This document shows, piece by piece, positions 52,395 to 63,443 of a DNA stretch of 64,000 bases. Both the position numbers and the translations under genes were made by a program. The DNA comes from Bauldia sp. Lineage in GTDB: Bacteria > Pseudomonadota > Alphaproteobacteria > Rhizobiales > Kaistiaceae. Positions within the stretch are counted from its first letter, which is position 1. Every line of letters starts with the position of its first letter. The notes below the pieces were generated by a model, which saw nothing but the letters and a program-made list of their open reading frames with translations, was not told the DNA's origin and made no database searches. The stretch is from positions 19,582 to 83,581 of the forward strand of contig NZ_JAGRLA010000104.1 in assembly GCF_020442045.1 (NCBI RefSeq), given 5' to 3'.

Positions 52395-53636
52395 GTGAAC
52401 ACAGCCAATGTCGAGATGGATCGCGACGTTTCCGACCAGGTCGTCGCCTTCAAGCAGGGCCTTGCCCCGCGCCGCGACGCGCTGAAGCGCGCCTTCGGCG
52501 AGGTCCGAGACCACATCGCCCGCGCCGCCGAGCGCATCCAGGCCGACCAGGCGGCGGGCCGGCCGGTCATCCCCGAGGTCGATTACGCCGATATCGCCTC
52601 CGGCACCGTCGGCGACGACGCCCGCGCGGCGATCCGCGCCACCGGCTGCGCCATCGTCCGTGGCGTCTATCCCGAGGCCACCGCCAATGGCTGGTTCGCC
52701 GAGCTTTGCGACTATATCGACACCAACCGGTACGAGGAGCGCGAGGTCGAGAAGCGCAGCCTCGACAAGTATTTCTCGGCGCTGAAGGCCGGCAGGCCGC
52801 AGGTCTTCAACCTCTACTGGTCGAAGCCGCAGGTGAATGCCCGCCAGGGCGAGAGCCTCGCCGCGACCCGCTCCTTCCTCGACCGGCTGTGGAAATACGA
52901 AGGCGCCTTCGATCCCGACCTCCAGGTCACCTATGCCGACCGCGTCCGCCGCCGCCAGCCCGGCGACACCACCCTCGGCCTCTCGCCGCACATGGATGCC
53001 GGCACCGTCGAGCGCTGGATCGACCCCGGCTACCAGCAGGTCTACAGCCACGTCTTCGGCGGCGACTGGCGGGCCTATGACCCCTTCGACGGCACGCACC
53101 GGCTTGAGACCCGCGAGATCCCCTCGCCGGCCGTCGCCAGCGTCTTCCGGACCTGGCAGGGCTGGACCGCCCTGACCCGCCAGGGGCCGAGCGACGGCAC
53201 GCTGCAGCTTGTGCCCGTCGCCGAGGGCATCTCCTATGTGCTGCTCCGCGCCCTTCAGGAGGATGTCGCCCCGGACGACCTTTGCGGCGCGGCGCCCGGC
53301 CGGGCGCTCGGCGTCAGCGCCAAATGGCATCCGGAGATGATCGACTGCCTGGTCTCGATCCCGGAGGTCCGGCCGGGCGATACGGTCTGGTGGCACACCG
53401 ACGTCTGCCACGCGGTCGCCGACGAGCATAACGGCAAGGACTATGCCAGCGTCGTCTACATCGGCTCGGCGCCGGACTGCCCGAAGAACCGCGCCTATCT
53501 CCCCCGGCAGAAGGAGGCTTTCCTCGCCGGCCGGTCGGCTCCGGATTTCGCCGCCATGGATTTCGAGGTGGACTTCACCGGCCGCGCCACCGAGGCCGAC
53601 CTCACCGAGCTCGGCCGCCGCCAGATGGGCTTCTAG
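52395..53636 (+). CDS. DUF1479 / YbiU-family putative Fe(II)-dependent oxygenase
   Basis: 413 residues. The family resembles 2-oxoglutarate/Fe(II) dioxygenases: HMD in LGLSPHMDAGTVERW (about 196-210) supplies His and Asp, and the distal His is in TVWWHTDVCHAV (about 333-344). WHPEMIDCLVSIPEVRPGD is also conserved in YbiU homologues. Substrate unproven. The start is GTG at 52395 behind GGGAGGATCAGCAA; a longer reading to 51999 overlaps the divergent araC-type gene. Probably controlled by that regulator. Confidence 0.9.
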   Translation: MNTANVEMDRDVSDQVVAFKQGLAPRRDALKRAFGEVRDHIARAAERIQADQAAGRPVIPEVDYADIASGTVGDDARAAIRATGCAIVRGVYPEATANGWFAELCDYIDTNRYEEREVEKRSLDKYFSALKAGRPQVFNLYWSKPQVNARQGESLAATRSFLDRLWKYEGAFDPDLQVTYADRVRRRQPGDTTLGLSPHMDAGTVERWIDPGYQQVYSHVFGGDWRAYDPFDGTHRLETREIPSPAVASVFRTWQGWTALTRQGPSDGTLQLVPVAEGISYVLLRALQEDVAPDDLCGAAPGRALGVSAKWHPEMIDCLVSIPEVRPGDTVWWHTDVCHAVADEHNGKDYASVVYIGSAPDCPKNRAYLPRQKEAFLAGRSAPDFAAMDFEVDFTGRATEADLTELGRRQMGF

Positions 53637-53709
53637 GTTTGCGGTCGATCATGCGGCCGTAATGCGCGCCTGCTATTGTGAGGTGTGACACAGCCGATGA
53701 GGTGGCTCG

Positions 53710-54675
53710 ATGCCGGACCTCCACGTCGTCTTCGGGGCCGGGCCGGTTGGCCGGGCCCTCGTTGACGAACTCGCCGCGCGGGGCGAGGCCGTTCGCCTCG
53801 TGAGCCGGAAGCCGGTCGCGGGGCTTCCCGCCGGTGTCGCCCATGCGGCGGGCGACGCATCCTCGTCCGTCTTCGCCCAGGTGGCAGCCGCCGGAGCCAC
53901 CACCGTCTACCAGTGCCTCAGTCCACCCTATTCCCGCTGGGCGGACCTCTTCCCGCCGCTCCAGCACTCCGTTGTCGCGGCCGCGCGGGAAGCGGGCGCG
54001 CGCTACGTCTCCTTCGAGAATGTCTACCTGTACGGCGACACCCGTGGCGCGCCGATGACCGAAGACGCGCCGGTCCGGCCGACGACACGGAAGGGCACGG
54101 TCCGCGCGGCCATGGCCAACGAGCTCGCCAGGCTCGCCGCCGCCGGCGACCTCGAGGTCGCGACGGCGCGGGCCTCCGACTATTTCGGTCCCCGCGCCAC
54201 CTTCCAGTCGCCGCTCGGCAGCGAGGTGACCGGACGCGCGGTCGCGGGCAAGTCAGCGCGCCTCCTCGGCGATCCCGACCAGCCGCACAGCTTCACCTTC
54301 CTCGGCGACGCGGCACGGGTCCTGGCGACCCTCGGCACCGACAGCCGCGCCGCCGGCGGCGTCTGGCATGTCCCCAATGCGCCGGCCCGCACCCAGCGCG
54401 AGATCGTGGCGATGATCGCCGGCATTGTCGGCCACGATGTCGGCGTCGCGCCGACGCCGCGCTGGCTGCTCCGGCTTCTCGGCCTCTTCGTCCCGGATAT
54501 CCGCGCCCTCGACGAGATGCGCTACGAATTCACCCAGCCCTTTGTCGTCGACGGGTCGCGGTTCACCGGGACATTCGGGATCGAGGCGACGCCGCTCGCG
54601 GACTCGATCCGCGCGACCGTCGACTGGTGGCGGGACCGCGACCCGGCCGCGGTCCGAGGCTATGCGAGCTCGTAG
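53710..54675 (+). CDS. NAD-dependent epimerase/dehydratase family protein
   Basis: 321 residues. HVVFGAGPVGRALVDELAARG (about 5-25) is the Rossmann nucleotide motif; FENVYLYGD has the Tyr; FGPRATFQSPLG and HSFTFLGDAARVLATL fit extended atypical SDRs, with a Trp-rich C-terminus (TVDWWRDRDP). No clear Lys four residues after Tyr, so this is an atypical member. ATG at 53710 follows GAGGTGGCTCG. The last 16 nt overlap the convergent ABM gene. Substrate unknown. Confidence 0.82.
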   Translation: MPDLHVVFGAGPVGRALVDELAARGEAVRLVSRKPVAGLPAGVAHAAGDASSSVFAQVAAAGATTVYQCLSPPYSRWADLFPPLQHSVVAAAREAGARYVSFENVYLYGDTRGAPMTEDAPVRPTTRKGTVRAAMANELARLAAAGDLEVATARASDYFGPRATFQSPLGSEVTGRAVAGKSARLLGDPDQPHSFTFLGDAARVLATLGTDSRAAGGVWHVPNAPARTQREIVAMIAGIVGHDVGVAPTPRWLLRLLGLFVPDIRALDEMRYEFTQPFVVDGSRFTGTFGIEATPLADSIRATVDWWRDRDPAAVRGYASS

Positions 54676-54950
54676 TGGTGGATCGACCGCTCGCGCACCA
54701 GGTCGGCCTCGTCAGGGTGAATATGAGGGCTTCGCCAGTCCTCGCCGACGAAGTCCTTCATCGCCGCGAGGCTCTCCCACACCATCACCATGCAGAATTC
54801 GTCCGGCGTTTCGGCGCGCGGGACACCGGCGGTGACCGAAACGATCCCGGGCTGGCTCCTGGTCAGCGGGATCGCCGTCTCGCGGAAGAATGTCTCGAAC
54901 TGTTCGCGCTTGCCGTCCTGCACGACGACGCGGAATACCCGGATGATCAT
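54660..54950 (-). CDS. Antibiotic biosynthesis monooxygenase (ABM) domain protein
   Basis: 96 residues, a single ferredoxin-like ABM fold: IIRVFRVVVQDGKREQFETFFRE, GIVSVTAGVPRAETPDEFCMVMVWESLAAMKDFVGEDW and a conserved His pair in SPHIHPDEADLV. Such proteins bind quinones, heme or small hydroxylated compounds and are dimeric. Convergent with the epimerase gene, overlapping it by 16 nt. It has its own upstream region after the microgene terminator. Confidence 0.88.
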   Translation of the reverse strand: MIIRVFRVVVQDGKREQFETFFRETAIPLTRSQPGIVSVTAGVPRAETPDEFCMVMVWESLAAMKDFVGEDWRSPHIHPDEADLVRERSIHHYELA

Positions 54951-55040
54951 TGCCTGTTCCTCCCAGCCTGCCGATGCAACCCATCCTGAAAGCTAGGGCC
55001 GGCGGCCGCAAAGGGGAGGAAGGCCCGGGGTTTCGCCCGC

Positions 55041-55075
55041 AAAAAATCGAAGGGCCGCCCGATCGGACGGCCCTT
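55041..55075 (-). terminator. Intrinsic terminator of the 25-codon microgene
   Basis: Read on the minus strand: AAGGGCCG and CGGCCCTT form a perfect 8-bp stem (plus coordinates 55068-55075 and 55050-55057), followed after CGA by TTTTTT. Strong rho-independent form, 48 nt after the microgene stop. Confidence 0.88.
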
Positions 55076-55123
55076 CCATTGCCTTCACCGCGGGTGCGGT
55101 GTGAGCGAAACTCGGCCCCGATA

Positions 55124-55201
55124 TCAGGAGGCGCGCACCTCGAAAGAAGCACCCTTCCAGATCAGGTCCACCGCCACACGCGGGGTTTGACAATGAGACA
55201 C
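55124..55201 (-). CDS. 25-residue microprotein with a perfect Shine-Dalgarno sequence
   Basis: GTG at 55201 to TGA at 55124 encodes 25 residues beginning SHCQTPRVAVDLIW after the start and ending FEVRAS. Directly upstream is AAAGGAGGTGATCC, a full match to the 16S rRNA 3' end, 2 nt before the GTG; the core AAGGAGG is 8 nt away. With a promoter 37 nt upstream and a strong terminator 48 nt downstream, it forms a complete, tiny transcription unit. I recognise no family; function unknown. It could also be a regulatory leader peptide, but no gene follows within the unit. Confidence 0.6.
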   Translation of the reverse strand: MSHCQTPRVAVDLIWKGASFEVRAS

Positions 55202-55237
55202 TGGATCACCTCCTTTCAGTTGTTAACGGGAGAATCG

Positions 55238-55266
55238 AATATGGAACGGGATTTGATTCCCGACAA
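55238..55266 (-). promoter_or_regulatory. Promoter of the microgene
   Basis: Minus strand: TTGTCG (55266-55261), 17 nt, CATATT (55243-55238). Good spacing and good match to alphaproteobacterial housekeeping promoters (CTTGNC at -35). Its -10 lies 37 nt before the GTG. Confidence 0.55.
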
Positions 55267-55331
55267 GCCCCATGTGCAGTGCGGAATCGGCCCGCCCCGG
55301 AGGCCGCGCGACCTTTCGGGTGCGCGCTGGC

Positions 55332-55997
55332 CTAACGCCCCAGCGGCGGGAACAATCCGCTGCGGATGAAGAGGGCGTCCCCCCACGACCGCATCATCAC
55401 CAGGTTGTAGATGTCGAAGCCCTGGCCGCGAAGGAAGTCGATCATCTCGTAGAGACCGGTGTCGCCCTCATACAACCCGCCGAAGCTCACCTCGAGCCAG
55501 ATGTAGTTCACCGTCCTCAACGTCTCGCGGGCGCCGAGCAGCACCTCCTTCTCGGCACCTTGGGTATCGAGTGTCAGATAGTCGGGAAACGCGGCCGGCA
55601 GGTCGTGTTGCCGGCGCAGATCCGCGAGCAGCGCGTCGAGCGTCGTCGTGGTGACGCGGACGGTTTCATCGAAGGTCACCGATGCCGCCGCCGCCAAATG
55701 TCCGGACGGCCTGAGATAGCTCGACGACATGCCGTCATTCGATGCGACGTGGAAGTCGACGTCCCGGTTGCCGACCGCGTCGCAGCAGGCCTGGAGGGGA
55801 TAGAAGCCCGGTTCGCCGGCGATCGTCTCCACCAGCTGGGCATAGGGGCCCGGAAGCGGTTCGATGAGCACGACCGGGCGCGTGCCGGCGGCCTTGTAGT
55901 CTTCCACCTCCTGGCCGGAGCTGGCTCCGACATGGACGATTCCGGACCTGGGTCCTTCGCGAAAATGCGCGCGGATATAGTCGAGTGCGTGGGTCAT
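55332..55997 (-). CDS. FkbM-family methyltransferase
   Basis: 221 residues from ATG at 55997. GIVHVGASSGQEVEDYKAAG (about 18-37) is the SAM site, VVLIEPLPGPYAQL follows, and LTLDTQGAEKEVLLGARETL (about 150-170) is the FkbM-type motif IDVEGAE with Thr-Gln in place of Val-Glu. These enzymes O-methylate sugars or natural products. A longer frame to 56210 would overlap recF. It is divergent from recF by 109 nt. Acceptor unknown. Confidence 0.85.
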   Translation of the reverse strand: MTHALDYIRAHFREGPRSGIVHVGASSGQEVEDYKAAGTRPVVLIEPLPGPYAQLVETIAGEPGFYPLQACCDAVGNRDVDFHVASNDGMSSSYLRPSGHLAAAASVTFDETVRVTTTTLDALLADLRRQHDLPAAFPDYLTLDTQGAEKEVLLGARETLRTVNYIWLEVSFGGLYEGDTGLYEMIDFLRGQGFDIYNLVMMRSWGDALFIRSGLFPPLGR

Positions 55998-56106
55998 GGG
56001 ACCGAGGACGATAGGCGCCATCCCCGGTTGGGCGCAATATGCGGGCACGAAACCGCCCTCCGGCAAGCCACTCGACTTGGGCCATGACCCGGCTAGAGTG
56101 CGCGGC

Positions 56107-57285
56107 TTGGAAGCATCGAACGAAGCAGCCGAAAGAGACAGTCCCGCCGGGTCCGCGCATGCCGCCGCCCGGACCGCCGTCACGTCGCTGAAACTCACCG
56201 ATTTCCGCAACTACGCAACGCTTTCCCTCAGCCTGGACGAGCGTCCGGTGGTGCTGACCGGGCCGAATGGCGCCGGCAAGACCAACCTGCTGGAGGCGGT
56301 CTCCTTCCTCTCCCCCGGGCGCGGCATCCGCGGAGCCCGCATCGATGCGGTCGGCCGCCAGGGCGGCGACGGCGGCTGGGCGATCGCGGCGGAGGTCGCC
56401 AATGGCGACGGCGCGGTCGCTCTCGGCACCGGCGTGATGGCCGGCGAGACGCGGCGCAAGGTCAGGGTCAACCACGCGCCCGCCGGCTCCTCCGCGGCCT
56501 TTCTCGATCATCTCAGGGTGCTGTGGCTGACGCCGGCCATGGACGGGCTCTTTACCGGTCCGCCGGCCGACCGGCGGCGCTTCCTGGATCGCGCCGTGCT
56601 CGCCATCGACAAGACCCACGGCACCCGCGCCAATGCCTTCGAGCGGGCGATGCGGGGGCGGAACCGGCTGCTCGCCGAGCCGGCGCCCGATTCCCGCTGG
56701 CTCGATGCGATCGAGGCCGAAATGGCGGGGCTCGGCGTCGCGATCGCCGCGGCGCGCCGCGAATGGGCGGGGCTTGCCGCCGCGATGCTCGGCGATGCCG
56801 AAGCCGCCGGCCCCTTCCCCACCGCCGTCATCGCGCTGGACGGGACGCTCGAAACCGATCTCGGCCATCTCAGCGCGAGCGCCGCCGAAGACGCCTACCA
56901 CCGGCGCCTCCGGGACGAGCGGCGGCGGGACGCCGCGGCCGGGCGCACGCTGGCCGGGCCGCACCGCTCCGATCTCATCGTCCGCCACGGACCCAAGGAC
57001 ATGCCGGCCGAGACCTGCTCGACCGGCGAGCAGAAGGCGCTGCTGGTCGGCCTGGTGCTCGCCCAGACCCGGCTGGTGACGAGGCTCACCGGCGAGACCC
57101 CGGTCGTGCTCCTCGACGAGATCGCCGCCCATCTCGACGAGACCCGCCGGGCGGCGCTGTTCGACCTGCTCACCGAGCTCGGCTGCCAGGCCTTCATGAC
57201 CGGCACCGACGCGGCGGTCTTCGCACCGCTGGCCAACCGCGCCCAGGCGTTTGCCGTGGCGGGCGGCACGGTTCACCAGGAATAG
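56107..57285 (+). CDS. recF: DNA replication and repair protein RecF
   Basis: 392 residues from a TTG at 56107. Walker A GPNGAGKTNLLEA (about 56-68), LKLTDFRNYATLSL before it, signature STGEQKALLVGLVLAQ and Walker B VVLLDEIAAHLDETRR at the C-terminal side. It loads RecA at gaps with RecO and RecR. The start is uncertain; an ATG at 55996 would overlap the divergent methyltransferase, and the conserved part starts near residue 30. It is followed by recQ after 10 nt. Confidence 0.95.
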   Translation: MEASNEAAERDSPAGSAHAAARTAVTSLKLTDFRNYATLSLSLDERPVVLTGPNGAGKTNLLEAVSFLSPGRGIRGARIDAVGRQGGDGGWAIAAEVANGDGAVALGTGVMAGETRRKVRVNHAPAGSSAAFLDHLRVLWLTPAMDGLFTGPPADRRRFLDRAVLAIDKTHGTRANAFERAMRGRNRLLAEPAPDSRWLDAIEAEMAGLGVAIAAARREWAGLAAAMLGDAEAAGPFPTAVIALDGTLETDLGHLSASAAEDAYHRRLRDERRRDAAAGRTLAGPHRSDLIVRHGPKDMPAETCSTGEQKALLVGLVLAQTRLVTRLTGETPVVLLDEIAAHLDETRRAALFDLLTELGCQAFMTGTDAAVFAPLANRAQAFAVAGGTVHQE

Positions 57286-57295
57286 CTGACAGCCC

Positions 57296-59137
57296 ATGAC
57301 ACTCCCCCGACGGAAACCGGCCGACACGACCACTGGCGCCATCCGGGTCGCCGCCGATACCCTCCACAAGGTTTTCGGCTACGAGACTTTCCGACCGGGC
57401 CAGGAGGAAATCGTCGCCGCGGTGCTGGCCGGCGAGGACGTCTTCGCGGTGATGCCGACGGGAAGCGGCAAGTCGCTCTGCTACCAACTCCCGGCGATCG
57501 TCGACGGCGGGCTGACGCTTGTCGTCTCGCCGCTGATCGCGCTGATGCGCGACCAGGTCGAGCAGATGCGGAGCCTCGGGGTCGCCGCCGCGGCGTTGAA
57601 CTCGACCACCGGCGACGAGGCCTGGGAGCTCATCGAGGCGGACGCGCTGCGGCTCCTCTATGTCTCGCCCGAACGTCTCGCCAGCGGCGCCTTCGCCGCC
57701 CGGCTGCGGCGTGCCGGGGTCCGCCGCCTCGCCATCGACGAGGCCCATTGCATCTCGCAATGGGGGCACGACTTCCGGCCCGAATACCGGCTGCTTGCCC
57801 AGGCCCGCGAGACGCTGGGCGGCGTGCCCGTCGTCGCGCTCACCGCCACCGCCGACCGGGCGACCCGCGCCGACATCGCGGCCCAGCTCTTCCCCGAACC
57901 GCCGCGGAGCTTCGTCCACAGCTTCGACCGCCCGAACATCGATCTCCGCTTCGCTCCGAAGGACCAGCCGCGTCGCCAGATCGAGGATTTCGTCGCCGAC
58001 CACCGGGGCGACAGCGGCATCGTCTACGCCTCCTCGCGCGATCGCGCCGAAAGGCTTGCCGAGCATCTCTCCCGCAAGGGGTTCCGGGCGCTGCCCTATC
58101 ACGCCGGCCTCGATCCGGAGGTCAGGAGCGACCACCAGGACATCTTCCTGCGCGAGGACGGCGTGGTGGTCTGCGCCACCGTCGCCTTCGGCATGGGCGT
58201 CAACAAGCCCGACGTCCGCTTCGTCGTCCATGCCGACATGCCGGTCAGCGTCGAGGGCTATTACCAGGAGATCGGCCGGGCCGGGCGCGACGGGCTGCCG
58301 GCCTTCACGCTCACCCTCTATGGCGTCGACGACATGATGCTCCGTCGCCGGCAGATCGCCGGCAAGGCGATTACCCCGGAGCAGCGCCGCATCGAGGAGA
58401 ACCGCCTCGGCGCGATGATCGCGCTCTGCGAATCGTCCCTCTGCCGCCGCCAGTCGCTGCTTGCCTATTTCGGCGAGGAGTCGGAGCCCTGCGGCGCCTG
58501 CGACCTCTGCCGCGACAGCGCCGCCACCTATGACGCGACGATCGACGCCCAGAAAGTGCTTTCCGCGGTGGTGCGGACCGGCGAGCGCTTCGGCGCCAAT
58601 CACATCGCCGATCTTCTTGTCGGCGAAGCGACGCCGAACCTCCGGCGCCACGGACACGACGGCCTGAAGACCTTCGGCGTCGGCCGCGACCGGCCGAAAC
58701 GGAGCTGGGTCGCCGTCACCCGGCAGCTCTTCGCCGCGGGGGCGCTGGCCGAGGCGAGCGCCGAGCATGGCGGCTTCCGCCTGACCGAGGAAGGTGCCGA
58801 GATCCTCCGCGGCCGCAAGGCCATCGCGTTGCGCAAGATCGACGATACGAAGCCGGAGCGTCGCCGCCGGGGCAGCCGCGGCGCGCCGACCGCCGACGCG
58901 ACCGGGCTCGACCCGGAAGCGCATGCGCTGTTCGATCGCCTCCGCGCGCTCCGCCGCGACATCGCGGCCCGCGAGAACCTCGCCGCCTACATGGTCTTCG
59001 CGGACCGCACGCTGATCGAGATGGCCCGCCACGAGCCGAGGAGTCTCGCTGAAATGAAGACGCTCCACGGTGTCGGCGAGGTCAAGCTCGACCGCTACGG
59101 CGATGCCTTTCTCGCCGCGCTCCGGGACGTCGACTAA
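57296..59137 (+). CDS. recQ: ATP-dependent DNA helicase RecQ
   Basis: 613 residues. Walker A MPTGSGKSLCYQLP (about 52-65), DEAH box IDEAHCISQWGHDFRPEYR, helicase C domain (VAFGMGVNKPDVRFVVH, QEIGRAGRDG), the zinc site with CRRQSLLAYFGEESEPCGACDLC near 383-405, the winged-helix RQC domain and a C-terminal HRDC domain (AHALFDRLRALRRDIA to LHGVGEVKLDRYGD). It unwinds DNA in recombination repair. ATG 10 nt after recF; likely same transcript. Confidence 0.97.
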   Translation: MTLPRRKPADTTTGAIRVAADTLHKVFGYETFRPGQEEIVAAVLAGEDVFAVMPTGSGKSLCYQLPAIVDGGLTLVVSPLIALMRDQVEQMRSLGVAAAALNSTTGDEAWELIEADALRLLYVSPERLASGAFAARLRRAGVRRLAIDEAHCISQWGHDFRPEYRLLAQARETLGGVPVVALTATADRATRADIAAQLFPEPPRSFVHSFDRPNIDLRFAPKDQPRRQIEDFVADHRGDSGIVYASSRDRAERLAEHLSRKGFRALPYHAGLDPEVRSDHQDIFLREDGVVVCATVAFGMGVNKPDVRFVVHADMPVSVEGYYQEIGRAGRDGLPAFTLTLYGVDDMMLRRRQIAGKAITPEQRRIEENRLGAMIALCESSLCRRQSLLAYFGEESEPCGACDLCRDSAATYDATIDAQKVLSAVVRTGERFGANHIADLLVGEATPNLRRHGHDGLKTFGVGRDRPKRSWVAVTRQLFAAGALAEASAEHGGFRLTEEGAEILRGRKAIALRKIDDTKPERRRRGSRGAPTADATGLDPEAHALFDRLRALRRDIAARENLAAYMVFADRTLIEMARHEPRSLAEMKTLHGVGEVKLDRYGDAFLAALRDVD

Positions 59138-59216
59138 GTCGGACTTGACCCATCTCAATGCATCGGCGCGTCGCCGCTTCAGGATGGCGGCTCTGGCAAA
59201 GGGTAGGAGAAAGCCC

Positions 59217-59696
59217 GTGACCGAGGCTCCGAACCAGACACATCGAGCCACTTGGGCCGTCTGGCGGCTCCTCGCTGTCCTGTTCGTCGCCGCGGCGTCC
59301 CTCACGTTGCAGCCGCCGCGCCCCGCCGCCGCCGCAACGAGCGTCTCGGTCTCCATCGACCTGTCGTCGCAGCGCATGCGGGTCTCGGTCGGTGGCAAGC
59401 AGCGCTACGCCTGGGCGGTCTCGACCGCGCGTCCGGGCTACCGCACGCCGACCGGCCGCTACCACCCGGTCCGCCTCGAAAGGACGTGGTACTCGACCAT
59501 CTACGACAACGCGCCGATGCCCTATTCGATCTTCTTCAGGGGTGGCTACGCGATCCACGGGACGACCGAAGTGCGCAATCTCGGCCGGCCGGTTTCGCAT
59601 GGCTGTGTCCGCCTCGCACCGGGCAACGCGCGGACCCTGTTCAACCTGGTTCTGAAATACGGCCGCGCCAATACGCTGATCACCATCCAGCGGTGA
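59217..59696 (+). CDS. L,D-transpeptidase (YkuD) exported protein
   Basis: 159 residues from GTG at 59217 (TAGGAGAAAGCCC upstream). Signal peptide: TWAVWRLLAVLFVAAASLTLQ with a cut near AAAAT. The YkuD domain has PTGRYHPVRLERTW, the catalytic HGTTEVRNLGRPVSHGCVRL (His, Ser-His-Gly-Cys-Val-Arg) near 118-137. It makes 3-3 peptidoglycan cross-links or attaches proteins in the periplasm. A start at 59184 is possible. It lies between recQ and gyrB. Confidence 0.9.
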   Translation: MTEAPNQTHRATWAVWRLLAVLFVAAASLTLQPPRPAAAATSVSVSIDLSSQRMRVSVGGKQRYAWAVSTARPGYRTPTGRYHPVRLERTWYSTIYDNAPMPYSIFFRGGYAIHGTTEVRNLGRPVSHGCVRLAPGNARTLFNLVLKYGRANTLITIQR

Positions 59697-59897
59697 GATC
59701 CGCCGCTCCGGCGGCCGGTGCTGCAGCGCACCAATTCCGCCTAAATTCTTGGTAAAAAGCGGGAAATCCGGCGCGCGAAGTGCTATATATGGCAGGATGA
59801 TTCTGGTCCCCCGCGGCGACGCAGTGAACGGGTCGCCTGAATGGCCGGATCCCGCCCGGGACGGCGCTGTGACCGTGCTTGAAACGATCGAAAATAG

Positions 59898-62363
<2,466 letters not shown>

Positions 62364-62440
62364 GGTCCAACACGCGCCCGGCGTCGCGCCTTTCCGGCGT
62401 GCCGGCCGGCGCACGGCAAGACGGCGCACGCCGCTGCCAC

Positions 62441-62557
62441 CCGCTCGTCCCCGCGAAAGCGGGAACCCGGTCCTTGGCGATGTGGTTGAACCTGCGGACC
62501 AATGGGGCAGAAAGCCAAACGCGGTGTCTGGATCCCCGCTTTCGCGGGGATGAGCGG
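62441..62557. repeat. Palindromic intergenic element 1
   Basis: CCGCTCGTCCCCGCGAAAGCGGG (62441-62463, 23 nt) is inverted at 62535-62557 with one mismatch. Between the arms lie 71 nt. The CCCCGCGAAAGCGGGG core is common between genes in alphaproteobacteria. A single further arm occurs near 63808-63835 (CCGCTCTTCCCCGCGAAAGC). Confidence 0.85.
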
Positions 62558-62625
62558 GGGAAGGAGAATGCCATGCCGGACAAGCGAGCGGCTCTACCGC
62601 ATCGCCCACCCGACGTTTCTGCGTG

Positions 62626-62732
62626 CTTCGAGGCTCGCTACGCTCGCACCTCAGCATGGCGATATTTTTCGTTTCTTGGATACAGATACTCAGGCCATCC
62701 TGAGGTGCTCGGGCGCAGCCCGAGCCTCGAAG
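62626..62732. repeat. Palindromic intergenic element 2
   Basis: CTTCGAGGCTCG (62626-62637) with GCACCTCAG (62646-62654) is mirrored by CTGAGGTGC (62700-62708) with CGAGCCTCGAAG (62721-62732), all exact. The right arm also forms its own hairpin, GCTCGGGC-GCA-GCCCGAGC (62707-62725). It is of the short-mobile-repeat/BIME type. Confidence 0.85.
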
Positions 62733-62754
62733 GACGCAGTGACCTTTGGGCCGC

Positions 62755-63035
62755 AGGGCGGATTAGCGAAGCGTAATCCGCCGTTCCCGTTCAGGCCGCC
62801 ATCGGCACCCGGCGCAATACGCTGCGCTCTTGCGCCCTACCCCTCCCCATAGCCCCGCCCGTCCTTGTGCACGAAACGGCCGTCGGCGTTAGGTCCGTAG
62901 GGCGGATTAGCGGAGCGTAATCCGCCACTCACCGCGCCTACCGCCGATGGCGCCCGGCGCAATGCGCTTCCCTATTGCGCCTCACCCCTCCCCGTACCCA
63001 CTCCCATCCTTCCGCACGAAACGGCCGTCGGCGTT
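62755..63035. repeat. Tandem duplication of about 136 nt carrying the 3' end of the cupin gene
   Basis: Copy 1 is 62755-62890, copy 2 is 62899-63035. Both start AGGGCGGATTAGCGRAGCGT, hold AATCCGCC and GGCGCAAT, then run into CCCCTCCCC and ACGAAACGGCCGTCGGCGTT. On the minus strand copy 2 ends with the last codons of the cupin gene (NADGRFVRKDGSGYGEG). Copy 1 has the same frame with changes (NADGRFVHKDGRGYGEG) but no gene body. Several substitutions separate the copies, so it is not very recent. Confidence 0.85.
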
Positions 63036-63443
63036 GGCGCTCATCAGGTCGATGTCGGAGCAGGTGGTGAGGTCGTCCGGGTTCCTTGAGCCGACCTCCA
63101 GATAGACGGCGATCGCCCCCGACCGGTTGATCATGTGGTGGCCGTTGCCGGTGCCCTTGGGGAAGGTGGCGCAATCGCCGGCCTTCAGGATCGTCTCGCC
63201 GTCGTCCTCGATCAGCGTCAGCTCCCCTTCGAGCACGTAGACCAACTCGTCCTCGTGGCTGTGCCAGTGGCGCTGGCTCGACCAGCCGCCGGGCGGCAGG
63301 GTCATCAGGTTGACGCCGAAATCGGTGAGCCCGCCGGCATCGCCGAGGCGCTTGCGGACGCGTTCCGCACAGGGCGCATCGAAGGGCGGCGGATAGCCCG
63401 AACCCTTCCGCACCGGCACGGCGGCGATATCGATCTTCGGCAT
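62982..63443 (-). CDS. Cupin-domain protein
   Basis: 153 residues. Cupin motif 1 is HWHSHEDELVYVLEGELTLIED (metal-site His pair and Glu, about 58-79), and motif 2 is AGDCATFPKGTGNGHHMINRS (about 88-108). A conserved tail SDIDLMSANADGRFVRKDGS suggests the cupins often found as small-molecule or aldose-binding enzymes in this order. ATG at 63443 follows AGGGAGCGCTGCC. The activity is unknown. The 3' end is duplicated downstream. Confidence 0.87.
   Translation of the reverse strand: MPKIDIAAVPVRKGSGYPPPFDAPCAERVRKRLGDAGGLTDFGVNLMTLPPGGWSSQRHWHSHEDELVYVLEGELTLIEDDGETILKAGDCATFPKGTGNGHHMINRSGAIAVYLEVGSRNPDDLTTCSDIDLMSANADGRFVRKDGSGYGEG

Larger units (their letters stand above)
62364..62981. other. 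Gene-free region rich in palindromic and tandem repeats
   Basis: 618 nt between gyrB and the cupin gene with no credible coding frame. It contains two palindromic elements and the first copy of a tandem repeat, given separately. No terminator with a T run is obvious after gyrB. Confidence 0.7.
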
